NCBI RefSeq assembly: GCF_002013375.1
Contig: NZ_MAEW01000021.1
Location: forward strand, 25,609-89,608
Direction: 5' to 3'
Origin: Mycobacterium sp. D16Q13
Lineage (GTDB): Bacteria > Actinomycetota > Actinomycetes > Mycobacteriales > Mycobacteriaceae
Length of the DNA stretch: 64,000 nucleotides
The notes under the pieces are model-generated. The model saw only the letters and a list, made by a program, of their open reading frames with translations. It had not been told where the DNA came from and did no database searches. Shown here one piece after another: positions 1 through 8,693 of this stretch (positions are counted from its first letter, which is position 1; each line of letters begins with the position of its first letter). The translations under genes were made by a program, and so were the position numbers.

Positions 1-855
1 GGTCATCTGGTGTGGGCTGAATCGTGCCTCGGAGAAGAGCGAGACGAGCTGGGTGCCCGCATGCGAGTGGAGGGCACCGATGTGGACCGCTCGCTGCAAG
101 ACTTCCGACGGGGTATCCGAGGCAAGCGGTGCCGCCTCCGGTGCCGCCGTGAGCCCCTGCTCCATGGCGGCGTAGCACGCGATGATCGATGCGCGCGGAT
201 CTCGGCCCGGCTCGGCGACCTCGGCGAGGCCGAGTTCGACGAGATGGGCGAGTGACCCGGGTGTCGCATCGAGGCCTTCGGATTCCGCAGAGGGGCCGCC
301 ACCGGCATCTAGGGCATCCGGATCGTTGCGTCTCAGCACGAAGATCGCCACAGCGATGCCGATCAACACCACACCGAGGATCACCATGGGCGCGCCGGAC
401 TCTTCCCGACCGGGTGAGTTGCCCGAGGTCTTATGGGACCCGGCCTCGGCGGCCGGTCGCGGTTCCGAGGTGCCAGGGGCAGGTTCTCGCACCGGAGAAT
501 CGCCCGCCGGCCGGGTCAGATAGAGCGACATCCACACCGCACTCGTCAGGGCGAGAACGCTGGCGGCGGCGATGATCGCCTCGCGCCGGGTCAACCCGTG
601 TAACCGCACATACGATGGGCTCTCGGCCGAGACCGGCATTCCGGGACGCCGTCGCCGCAGACTCAACAGAATGAGAATGGCGACGACACCACACAGCAAG
701 AGCTGCAAGGCTATTGAACGAGGCTCATCGCGAGGTTCCTCGGGCCGGGGGAGAATCGCTGGGTCCGGCAGATAGCTGCGTAGTGCGACGACCAACAGCG
801 CGACGAGGACGAGGAGCCCGGCCGCTCGAACGAACAGTTTGTTTGTACTGTTCAT
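1..855 (-). CDS. DUF4129-type membrane protein (3' end outside window)
   Basis: The frame is open from an ATG at 853-855 down to the window edge, so 285 codons are visible and the C-terminus is cut off. Three hydrophobic segments lie at about residues 8-25, 49-66 and 155-172, separated by a charged, Pro/Ala-rich linker. After them comes a soluble region whose pattern (RASIIACYAAME, then a helix, then SLFSEARFSPHQ) is that of DUF4129 domains. Family members usually sit with MoxR ATPase and DUF58 genes and are thought to take part in envelope processes. Those partners would lie left of the window, so the context is untested. The exact function is unknown. Confidence 0.72.
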   Translation of the reverse strand, partial: MNSTNKLFVRAAGLLVLVALLVVALRSYLPDPAILPRPEEPRDEPRSIALQLLLCGVVAILILLSLRRRRPGMPVSAESPSYVRLHGLTRREAIIAAASVLALTSAVWMSLYLTRPAGDSPVREPAPGTSEPRPAAEAGSHKTSGNSPGREESGAPMVILGVVLIGIAVAIFVLRRNDPDALDAGGGPSAESEGLDATPGSLAHLVELGLAEVAEPGRDPRASIIACYAAMEQGLTAAPEAAPLASDTPSEVLQRAVHIGALHSHAGTQLVSLFSEARFSPHQMT

Positions 856-898
856 GCCTCATCGTCACATGTAGACGGCCATTCGCGTCAGCAGACGG

Positions 899-1282
899 TC
901 ATGAATAGGTGCCCTCAGGGATGAGGTTGGTGATGCAGAACGGGTGACCGGCCGGGTCGATCAGTACCCGCCATCCGCCCGGATTCGGCTGGGTGTCGGC
1001 CTTGGTCGCCCCGAGCCCGAGGATGCGTGCCTCCTCGGCATCCAGGTCTGCCGCCGCGAGCTCGAGGTGCAGTTGTTTCGGTAGCGCACCCGTCGGCCAC
1101 TGCGGCGGCTGATGGTCTGCCACGCGCTGAAAGGTGAGCAGCACGGCGGCACCTTTCAGTGCGGCCATATCCGGGCTCTCGAATAGAATCTCCAGGTCAA
1201 GCACCTGCTGGTAGAACCGGGCGAGTGCCGCCGGATCCGAACAGTCGATCGATATCGCGCCCAGTCGAGCCGTTGTCGTCAT
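899..1282 (-). CDS. VOC-family (glyoxalase-like) protein
   Basis: A 127-aa single-module vicinal-oxygen-chelate fold protein. The sequence opens with the typical strand (ARLGAISIDCSDPAALARFY) and ends with a DPAGHPFCI motif close to the C-terminus, as in many glyoxalase/bleomycin-resistance/dioxygenase-like proteins. The substrate cannot be told from sequence. Several actinobacterial members of this size are cytosolic and of unknown role. It is transcribed divergently from rnpB, with 32 bp between its ATG and the RNA 5' end, so the two share a promoter region. Confidence 0.8.
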   Translation of the reverse strand: MTTTARLGAISIDCSDPAALARFYQQVLDLEILFESPDMAALKGAAVLLTFQRVADHQPPQWPTGALPKQLHLELAAADLDAEEARILGLGATKADTQPNPGGWRVLIDPAGHPFCITNLIPEGTYS

Positions 1283-1302
1283 GGCGATGAGCTTGTCACG
1301 AG

Positions 1303-1308
1303 TACGAT
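1303..1308 (+). promoter_or_regulatory. Putative -10 element of rnpB (TACGAT)
   Basis: TACGAT lies six bases before the predicted 5' end of the RNase P RNA. This is the spacing expected for a primary-sigma -10 box. No convincing -35 hexamer is placed 16-19 bp upstream, so the call rests on the -10 match and its position alone. Confidence 0.4.
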
Positions 1309-1314
1309 GACCGC

Positions 1315-1743
<429 letters not shown>

Positions 1744-1941
1744 CTCCAGATCTACCAGTCGATATGTGGTCAGAAATATGGCCGCGCATCCTTCAAGTCT
1801 GCCGGGCACGCCGAAAGGCTGCGCCCCCGCGCTTGCGTTGCTGCATGAGTCGGTAAGTGCTTCGGCCGAAAAATTGCCGATCCGCGGAGGGCTAAATCCT
1901 GGTCCGCAAAGTCCGACTCCGGCCGGAGGTAGGCTCGACTC

Positions 1942-2697
1942 ATGATGAAGATCGTGCTGACTTTGGGCGGGATCACGCTGGCGGCAATCCTTGGTATTGC
2001 GTGGATTTGGCATTTCGGAAGTCCGAAGGACATGGATACGGAGATCGCGAAGTCACTACTGAGCGTATTGACCGCTTCAGTTGTTACGCAGGCGGTCGCT
2101 ATCGTCATCTATCAGTACAACGAATCAAGGAAAGCGCAGATAGAGCAGGACAACGAATCGCGGAAGGCCGAGATCGAGAAGGATGCGCTCAGAACTCTAA
2201 TCCTGGATCGCATCAATGAAGCGTTCGTCAAGGTCAAGGGATTGCGACGAAGGGCGAGAGCTCATTCGGTGGTCGTGAGTGATGAGAGTGTGCAAGCTGT
2301 GTTCGTCATCACGCAAACCCTCTATCAAGACATTATGGAGGAACTGAATAATGTTCAGCTCCAACTGGAGTTAGCGCATAAGGATATCGAAACCAATGCC
2401 AACATTTTGCACGACGACCCAGGCATTTTCAAGGGCGTGCGAACGATGGAAGAGTATCTCAATAATGTTGTCGATGAATGGGAGAACCCTCCCGCGAAGT
2501 TTCAGGGTGACCCGCCCAAAGTTGGCGCTGCTGCACTGCCGAAATTCTACGATCTGATTGGTCCGTATACGGATTCACAGTTCAGGTCGCTTTTCGTCAA
2601 GGCCTACTACAAAACCATCGAAGAAATTCGCAAGTCGATGACTAAAGGGCAGATTCGCCGTTGGCAGATGCAAGTGCGGCCGAGCACAGTGCCATGA
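1942..2697 (+). CDS. Two-TM membrane protein with coiled-coil, island cargo
   Basis: 251 aa, not recognised as a named family. Two hydrophobic stretches (about residues 4-24 and 38-58) form a short hairpin. They are followed by a highly charged helix holding an 11-residue tandem repeat (NESRKAQIEQD, NESRKAEIEKD) that probably makes a coiled coil. The rest is a soluble, mostly helical domain of about 170 residues with no catalytic motif that I can name. Membrane anchor plus coiled coil plus soluble domain is common in sensor or effector parts of defence islands, but here that is only suggestive. It is transcribed toward the methyltransferase/Z1 operon from the opposite side of the island. Confidence 0.7.
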   Translation: MMKIVLTLGGITLAAILGIAWIWHFGSPKDMDTEIAKSLLSVLTASVVTQAVAIVIYQYNESRKAQIEQDNESRKAEIEKDALRTLILDRINEAFVKVKGLRRRARAHSVVVSDESVQAVFVITQTLYQDIMEELNNVQLQLELAHKDIETNANILHDDPGIFKGVRTMEEYLNNVVDEWENPPAKFQGDPPKVGAAALPKFYDLIGPYTDSQFRSLFVKAYYKTIEEIRKSMTKGQIRRWQMQVRPSTVP

Positions 2698-2818
2698 CAG
2701 ATTGGCGGCCGGATCGTCGCTGAGCCAAGTTCCGGCCTCGCAGGCTCGCCATCGAGTGGGCGTTCGCAGCGATCATTAGAAGACCGTCTCGTTCATTTTG
2801 ACCCAACATACGCGAAGC

Positions 2819-3301
2819 TTAGACCGTTGGTTCTGAGACATCGTTTGTCGTACTGTTTCGCTGAGTCCAAGCTGATTCAAAGACCGCGTCAGGGGTTACG
2901 AGCTCGGTCGGCCAGAGCCCAGAAATCCGATATTGCTCTCGCTTTCGCCGTTTCGCCTGTATCGAGAATGCGGGATGTCGGTCTTCGGACGGCGGAAGCG
3001 CGGGCCTCACGTTCTGCCAATCGAGTGCTACAACACCATCGGGTCCGCACACCAGGGCGAGCGTTACTACGTCGTACTGTGAACTCAGTGCGTGCAGCTC
3101 AGCACATTGGTCAGACGTAACGACAAACTGCCAAGGTGTCAGCCGATTCGTCGAATACTTAATCATCACCACGTTGCGGTAATCGATGACATAACACGAT
3201 CGGGATGACTCGCGCAAGGGCATGATATGGACGCCGGATTCTGATGCAGCGATAATTCTTGACAGCACCAGGCCATGGAAGCGTTCTTTTTCCCCAATCA
3301 A
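2819..3301 (-). CDS. Hypothetical protein, third gene of the methyltransferase/Z1 operon
   Basis: 160 aa, starting at a TTG 20 bp after the Z1 gene, so almost certainly cotranscribed. The central part alternates short strands and helices, with NVVMIKYSTNRLTPWQF and then LALVCGPDGVVALDW. A lysine in a strand, a PW motif and a second core strand recall small nuclease-like folds, but I cannot point to a complete PD-(D/E)xK site. If the operon is a restriction-like system, this is the only unassigned component and so the natural candidate for nuclease or specificity partner. That is inference from position. The function is unknown. Confidence 0.62.
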   Translation of the reverse strand: MIGEKERFHGLVLSRIIAASESGVHIMPLRESSRSCYVIDYRNVVMIKYSTNRLTPWQFVVTSDQCAELHALSSQYDVVTLALVCGPDGVVALDWQNVRPALPPSEDRHPAFSIQAKRRKREQYRISGLWPTELVTPDAVFESAWTQRNSTTNDVSEPTV

Positions 3302-3321
3302 GACACGGCTCTTCTAATCTT

Positions 3322-5220
3322 CTAAGCGCGACCTATGAAAGTAAGGTTCTTACTTTTGACGCGAGCATCGCCGGGATCGGGAGAATATTTATAATACACG
3401 CGTGCTTCTCCGTCTGGGTTGGTAATCACGTAAATATGATGAAGGGCCCGTTGGTAGCGCGTCCGGTTCAGCTGATTCCTGCCGATGAAGCCCTTTTCTC
3501 GAACGATCAAATCTATGTCGGCGCTAGTGTATCGGCTTGTGAGGTCTAAGGCGCCGTGAACCACTACTGACTTATCGCCATAGGGCAGAAAGTTTTGTAT
3601 GAATTCAACTAGATAGTCGGGAAGAAGTTCATTACCGAGTTCGTCGCGAAGTCGACGGACTCGCGTCATGCCCTCTCCTGGATCATTCACCAACCAGTCG
3701 CGGGTATCAGCAGAAAGGCCAAATTTATCCCAGTACATCTCGCCGGACTTCCACTGGACCGACGCAGTCTTTATGCTGCTTGTCGCGACGGCTGTGATTC
3801 GACTATCCTGCAGCCATAGAGGGACGCCTTCACCGCTGCGAATAGCAGCGATCGATAGTTTGTGGAAGACAAAGCAACGCTGCCACTCCCAATATAAAGA
3901 TGTTGGAATATGCAGCTGAAACCAGTCTAGGTAGGAACCACGACTACCAAACATGCGGGCGCGCTGGATGTATGTGTCCTGCTGCATTTTGTGCGCTTCT
4001 CGCGTGAAAAACATCGTTAACAAGTTATCGAATGTGATGCCGCGGGAGACTAGATTTCCGCCGATCGCGACCGTAAAGAGCGTGCTGGGGTTTGTAGCAT
4101 TGATGTAGCTCGCCTGCTGCTTTGACGAGTTGCTATTCATCACTACTACGTTGTTTCTGTCTATATTCGTTAGAACGTACTTCACCACTGGGTCTGCAAA
4201 GTCTGGAAAGAGCTCGTACGCAATGTCGAAAAGCTCTTTGACATACTTTGGAAAGTTCTTGTTACCGCTATCGGCCAGCGTCACAAAGACATCAGTTATA
4301 ATTCGAGCGTCACCTGTGTGATCGCTCTTATTGCCGCTCGTGTGAACGAGCATACAGTAATTACCCAGGTTGTCACCAGTATGGTTTAGATAACCAACGC
4401 GGGCTAAGAAGCTAAGCAGGGCCAAGCGAAGGTATTTCTTGTCATCGCGGTTATCGGGCATCAGTTCTAATAGATATTTCAACCCGTTTAGTCGAGCTTC
4501 GCTACTTGGAAAGAATATGTCCTGACCGGTGTAGAAATCGTGAGGCGGAAAATCTATCCATCGCCCGCTGTCGTTGTCGAACGTCTCGTTTAGATCGAGC
4601 CGTGCAGGCGTGGCAGTGACGCCGATGTACGCTCCGCTATCACCTATGAGGGTTTCCACCAATTCGTTGATGCGAGTTTTCTCGGCACGATTTACTTTTG
4701 CGTTCGGACTAGCGAAGTCAGCCTCGTCATCGATGATAACCAGGCCGTCTTTATGTTTATCGAGCTTCTGAATAAGCTTATCGAGATCGCGTGCATTCTT
4801 TTTGCAGAAGATTACCCAGTTACTGTCGCCGAGCTTGATCGAATCATCGAGAATCTCCGAAAAATTCTTAGGCGCGGGTGCTAGGTTGGAGCGTCGAAAG
4901 CGGTTGAGGTTCTGATCGAGCACCTGTACTGCGTCGTTGACGAGAACGATTACAATTTTGAAACCCTCATCTAGGAGGGCTGCCGTCAGGCAGATCATCA
5001 TCTCTGTTTTGCCGCTTTGTGGCTCACCATAGATAATGAATGATGTTACGTTATTCTCTTTGACATTTTTTATCGCACCATCAACCGCTTTTTCGATTTG
5101 TGCGACCGACTTACCGTCGCCTCGAATACGATCGTACTGTGACGCCAACCTGTTGATGGCCTTCGCCTGTAAGCCGACGTAATTATTGATGTCAAATACA
5201 GTTGGATTTGTATCCTGCAT
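3322..5220 (-). CDS. Z1-domain helicase-like ATPase
   Basis: 632 aa, with the hallmarks of Z1-domain proteins, a superfamily-2-like group found in bacterial restriction and conflict loci. Walker A is GEPQSGKT (residues 65-72), Walker B is LVIIDDEAD (160-168), and a TATPAR motif follows (202-207). The Z1 signature is GGNLVSRGITFDNL (387-400) then QDTYIQRARMFGSR (414-427), the latter supplying arginine-finger-type residues. A good Shine-Dalgarno (GGGGAG) precedes the ATG. It lies 26 bp after the methyltransferase and 20 bp before the 160-aa gene. It probably acts as a nucleic-acid-dependent motor in a defence complex. Base composition is clearly more A+T-rich than in chromosomal genes. Confidence 0.82.
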   Translation of the reverse strand: MQDTNPTVFDINNYVGLQAKAINRLASQYDRIRGDGKSVAQIEKAVDGAIKNVKENNVTSFIIYGEPQSGKTEMMICLTAALLDEGFKIVIVLVNDAVQVLDQNLNRFRRSNLAPAPKNFSEILDDSIKLGDSNWVIFCKKNARDLDKLIQKLDKHKDGLVIIDDEADFASPNAKVNRAEKTRINELVETLIGDSGAYIGVTATPARLDLNETFDNDSGRWIDFPPHDFYTGQDIFFPSSEARLNGLKYLLELMPDNRDDKKYLRLALLSFLARVGYLNHTGDNLGNYCMLVHTSGNKSDHTGDARIITDVFVTLADSGNKNFPKYVKELFDIAYELFPDFADPVVKYVLTNIDRNNVVVMNSNSSKQQASYINATNPSTLFTVAIGGNLVSRGITFDNLLTMFFTREAHKMQQDTYIQRARMFGSRGSYLDWFQLHIPTSLYWEWQRCFVFHKLSIAAIRSGEGVPLWLQDSRITAVATSSIKTASVQWKSGEMYWDKFGLSADTRDWLVNDPGEGMTRVRRLRDELGNELLPDYLVEFIQNFLPYGDKSVVVHGALDLTSRYTSADIDLIVREKGFIGRNQLNRTRYQRALHHIYVITNPDGEARVYYKYSPDPGDARVKSKNLTFIGRA

Positions 5221-5246
5221 CGATGCTCCCCGAGCGGTTTGGCGGA

Positions 5247-6494
5247 CTATTTTTCTTTTGTCAACGTCAGAATGACTTCTGTCCTCATTCGCTTTGTTAG
5301 GGCTGACGCACCCTTAGTTGCGATGGGCAAGTACCGCCTATTTTCGGGTAGTTCACGTTCTTGTCGACCTATGCTCGTAAAGCCGGAGGACTCGAATGAT
5401 CGCTGTACCATGAGATCATTGCGAATGTACTTTCCCTTTAGGGTTGAGTTTCCGATTACAAGCACTGCTTTTCCGTCCACTTTTATCTTCTTTGAGAGCT
5501 CGGACGAGAATGCCGTAAGGTCGTGGCAATAGCGCGCGATAACGCCCATAGGCAAATCTGAACGGTCTAACCCCGCGTCTGTGGCGCACTCCAATAGGTG
5601 ACCGACCTCGCCGGCGCGTTCCTTCGATAGGACCCGTTCACTACCGATCGATTCTGACCGAATCTTCCGGAGTTCTCCGACGGTGTAACCAAACCAGATC
5701 AGAGATAGCCTGTGGCCGCGCATGTAATCGATCGCGTTTAGGTATGGGGGAGATGTGACCACGAGATCGATACCCGAGTTTGGAATGCCCGAGAGCTTGC
5801 GTGCATCGCCTTGGCGGACGTTCGGTTCAACGGAGATGGACCTGCTCCCAAGCAGTTTTGCAACGTCGGCGACGGATTTTGCGAAGCCTTCGTAGGCATT
5901 GTAGTTGTTACGCTCGATGACACGGTGGGGCCTACTGTGCGATGTGTCTGCTGCAAGGGATGCGCGAGGCGACTTGGTAATGATCGTTCGGCTCAGTGCT
6001 ACCTGTAGTGCTTGGCGGAGGCGAGTGTCCGGTACAGCTGCGATCTGCGCGCCGATACGAAGTAGTTGGAACTGCTGAGGCTCATCGAACCAGAAGTTTG
6101 CGAAATCGATGGTCTCTTGGTCTGTCCAAGGAAGTTGCTTCGCAGTAGATCGCGATGCACGGTGCGCGAGAGCCTCTCCCAGGCTTGGAAGGTCGTCGAC
6201 CCTGAGATTGTTGGTCGCCACGGTCGCCATCAATACCGCTAGAGGATCAACGTCCCGGCCGTATGCCTTATGGCCCCGCTCAGCCGCGATAGTCAGGACG
6301 GTGCCGGAACCACACATCGGGTCAAGCACCCTTAACCGCCTCCCCGAGTCGGCCGGAATCGAGTCCGTCGCAATCTCCGGGGCCATTCGTGCCGGAAATG
6401 GATGCAAGCTGCGGGCGGACAGGATTAACCCCCTGGGATGAGGTCCGGGTTTTGTTTCCCGTACAGCGCGCACGATACAGCCGAGGCCCGACAA
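5247..6494 (-). CDS. SAM-dependent DNA methyltransferase (SPPY class)
   Basis: Up to 415 aa. An N-terminal HPFPARMAPEIA motif (residues 31-42) precedes the SAM-binding motif I DPMCGSGT (58-65). The catalytic motif IV is TSPPYLNAIDY (247-257), the SPPY form typical of N4-cytosine or N6-adenine amino-methylation. About 180 residues separate I and IV, so the target-recognition part may lie there. A stop codon sits directly upstream of the TTG at 6494; the GTG at 6473 is an equally plausible start. It is the first gene of the operon with Z1. No restriction endonuclease of a known type is adjacent. It could protect self DNA in a restriction-like system. Confidence 0.8.
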   Translation of the reverse strand: MSGLGCIVRAVRETKPGPHPRGLILSARSLHPFPARMAPEIATDSIPADSGRRLRVLDPMCGSGTVLTIAAERGHKAYGRDVDPLAVLMATVATNNLRVDDLPSLGEALAHRASRSTAKQLPWTDQETIDFANFWFDEPQQFQLLRIGAQIAAVPDTRLRQALQVALSRTIITKSPRASLAADTSHSRPHRVIERNNYNAYEGFAKSVADVAKLLGSRSISVEPNVRQGDARKLSGIPNSGIDLVVTSPPYLNAIDYMRGHRLSLIWFGYTVGELRKIRSESIGSERVLSKERAGEVGHLLECATDAGLDRSDLPMGVIARYCHDLTAFSSELSKKIKVDGKAVLVIGNSTLKGKYIRNDLMVQRSFESSGFTSIGRQERELPENRRYLPIATKGASALTKRMRTEVILTLTKEK

Positions 6495-7216
6495 TTAACG
6501 GGAGCGACACGACATTCTCTGGCGTCACTAGTTCTTTAGGCGATACCAGCGAACACATGCAGGCCGTCTCTTGGCCTCAAACCAACATCGACGCGAACAT
6601 GTGCGGCAGGGTGCGCCCCCGTTATACGTTCACGGTGAGGGACGCCACGCTGCAACTGACTATCTGGCCGTCGAACGTGACACTGCCGTGGCAAGCCGGT
6701 CTCATCGGTCCCGAAGGCGAACAAGTCGGGGGCTAGGGCTCCGCTCCCGACATCGGCGAGAGTTTCGCGCAGTCCTTGCGCTGCACCTTCGGCCCTGGCG
6801 TGGATGAAATAGCCTGTAAGGAAGGGTTCCCAGGTTCTTCCTCGGCTGGCTCAGTTGAGACCATTACGAGCCACACCTCCTCACCGACGATGCTAATGCT
6901 AGTCTCCATCCGCGCCCTACTCCAAGTCAATCTGTCCGCCATGGCCGCAAATACTGTCAGTGCCGTACGACCGCGAGTACATGCCGTGTACACCCCTGGG
7001 GGAGGTTGTCGCTTGTGCGACGTGTTTGGCGAATCGAATGCAGAGCAGGTAGGTCCACTACGCAGGTGCTACGCACAGCAGCACTCTGCGACCACTGGTG
7101 GCAGCTTGAGGCAGGCTGAGAAACTAAACGTTCACCTGCATGAGTCGCCCGCTGACCGCCATGCGCCACCAATGACACCAAGTGGCGGTGAACTGCTGAA
7201 ATCTCGAAAGTCAATG
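6495..7216. other. Right end of the island, no intact gene recognised
   Basis: About 720 bp between the methyltransferase start and the right repeat. Both strands give only short or low-quality frames, none with integrase or excisionase motifs. One minus-strand stretch (6622-6942) reads like a small gene with an in-frame stop and is listed separately. The 5' part next to the methyltransferase should hold that operon's promoter, but I could not place a convincing -10/-35 pair. Confidence 0.5.
6622..6942 (-). pseudogene. Possible decayed small ORF with in-frame TAG
   Basis: Reading from ATG 6942 gives 69 residues beginning MADRLTWSRARMETS and containing GEEVWLVMVSTEP. A TAG then falls at 6733-6735, and the same frame continues for about 36 codons, ending in GSVTFDGQIVSCSVASL and TAA at 6622-6624. 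Both halves have protein-like residue use, and the frame is unbroken but for the TAG. It may be a remnant of an island gene lost by a nonsense change, or the first half may simply be a short real protein. No family is recognised. Confidence 0.3.
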
Positions 7217-7245
7217 TCCGGCTTACAGGCCAACTCGTCCGCCTC
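7217..7245 (+). repeat. attR-like direct repeat (copy of rnpB 3' end)
   Basis: Perfect 29-bp copy of 1716-1744, not attached to any rnpB body. Right of it the chromosome resumes with the RNB ribonuclease gene 24 bp later. Removal of the island by recombination between the copies would place that gene directly after rnpB. Confidence 0.88.
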
Positions 7246-7268
7246 CCGACCTGGATTAGTCTGGATCG

Positions 7269-8693
7269 GTGACGTTGAAGCGCTTGGTCGCCCGCGACCT
7301 CAGCTTCGACGGCATCCGTGCGGAGTTCACGCTCCCCACCGAATTCGGTACCGACGCGCAGCGTGATGCCGCCCAGGCCGTCGACCGACACCACGCGGAG
7401 CGTATCGACCGCACCGATCTGGAGTTGGTCACCATCGACCCGCCCGGATCGCGCGACCTGGATCAGGCCCTGCACCTGGAACGCACCGATAACGGTTACC
7501 TGCTGCACTACGCCATCGCCGACGTCGCCGCGCAGATCGAACCCGGCAGCGCCTTGGACAGCGAGTCCCGCACGCGCGGTGAGACCATCTACTTGCCCGA
7601 CGGTTCGGTGCCGCTGCACCCCTTGGTGTTCTCCGAGGGATCGGCGAGCTTGCTGCCCCACGAGATTCGGCCAGCCGCGCTATGGCGCATCGAAACCGAT
7701 GGCGATGCCAACCCGGTCAGCTGGAGCGTTCAGCGCGCCCTGGTGAAGTCCACACGGCAGCTGACCTACCGGGAGGCTCAAGACGCGGCGGATGCCGGGG
7801 ACCCGCATCCCTCGATCGCTGTGCTCCCTGAATTCGGGCGTAAGAGAAGAGATCTCGGACTGGCCAGGGGAGCGATCGAGTTGAGCCTGCCCGAGCAGGA
7901 AGTCGTGCGCGGCCCGAGCGGTGACTGGGAGCTCGGCATCGAGGCGCGCACGGAAACCGACGGCTGGAACGCGCAGATATCGCTGCTCACCGGGATCTGC
8001 GCCGCGCAGATCATGCTCGATGGCGGCATCGGCATTCTGCGCACGCTGCCGCCCGCGGACGGCGATGTGCGCCGGTGGATCCGCCGGACCGCCGATGCAC
8101 TCGGGCTGCCCTGGTCGAGCGATACCCCGATCGGTGCCCAACTGGCCGCTCTAGATCCCTGCGCCACGACAACATTGGCGATGATGACGCAGGCGACCAC
8201 GCTCCTGCGGGGCGCTTCGTATCTAGTCTTCGACGGTAACCGCCCGGATGACCAGGCGGCGGGGCATGCGGGTATCGCCGCCCCCTACGCGCACGTGACC
8301 GCACCGCTGCGCCGGCTGGGCGACCGGTTCGCCACGGAAATCTGCCTGGCGCTGTCGGCGGGTACGCCGGTGCCGCAGTGGGCACGCGACGGCCTGGCCG
8401 ACGTCAGATCGTCGCTGCTGACCTCGAATACGCTGGCCAATAAGGTGGAGCAGGCGTGTGTGGACCTCACCGAGGCCACCGTGCTTGCCCCGCAGAAGGG
8501 TCAGACCTTCGATTCGGCCGTGCTGCGAGGCGCGGAGAAGAAGCGAGCCGCTGAGGTTTTCGTGGCAGATCCGCCGATTCTGGCCCGTTGCGAAGGCGAT
8601 CCACCCGAGGGCCAGCGCACCAAACTCACTCTGCGTGAAGCGAATCCGGAGACCCGGACCGTGCTGTTCGGCTTTCCAGCGGAGGGCAGCTGA
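7269..8693 (+). CDS. RNB-domain ribonuclease (RNase II/R family)
   Basis: 474 aa from a GTG at 7269. The RNB catalytic core is present: TIDPPGSRDLDQAL (about residues 56-69) supplies the magnesium-binding aspartates of RNase II/R enzymes, and HYAIADVAAQIEPGS and ETIYLPDGSVPLHP follow in the usual order. It lacks the N-terminal cold-shock and C-terminal S1 domains of full-length RNase R, as is normal for the short actinobacterial form. Predicted role: 3'-to-5' hydrolytic degradation of RNA in the cytosol. It begins just beyond the island's right repeat and was probably the direct neighbour of rnpB before integration. Confidence 0.88.
   Translation: MTLKRLVARDLSFDGIRAEFTLPTEFGTDAQRDAAQAVDRHHAERIDRTDLELVTIDPPGSRDLDQALHLERTDNGYLLHYAIADVAAQIEPGSALDSESRTRGETIYLPDGSVPLHPLVFSEGSASLLPHEIRPAALWRIETDGDANPVSWSVQRALVKSTRQLTYREAQDAADAGDPHPSIAVLPEFGRKRRDLGLARGAIELSLPEQEVVRGPSGDWELGIEARTETDGWNAQISLLTGICAAQIMLDGGIGILRTLPPADGDVRRWIRRTADALGLPWSSDTPIGAQLAALDPCATTTLAMMTQATTLLRGASYLVFDGNRPDDQAAGHAGIAAPYAHVTAPLRRLGDRFATEICLALSAGTPVPQWARDGLADVRSSLLTSNTLANKVEQACVDLTEATVLAPQKGQTFDSAVLRGAEKKRAAEVFVADPPILARCEGDPPEGQRTKLTLREANPETRTVLFGFPAEGS

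Noticed and set aside
6776..7366. A 196-codon plus-strand frame crossing the right repeat into the ribonuclease gene
   Set aside because: It spans the island junction, so only the junction created it; the sequence shows no domain, and its end lies in a certain gene in another frame.
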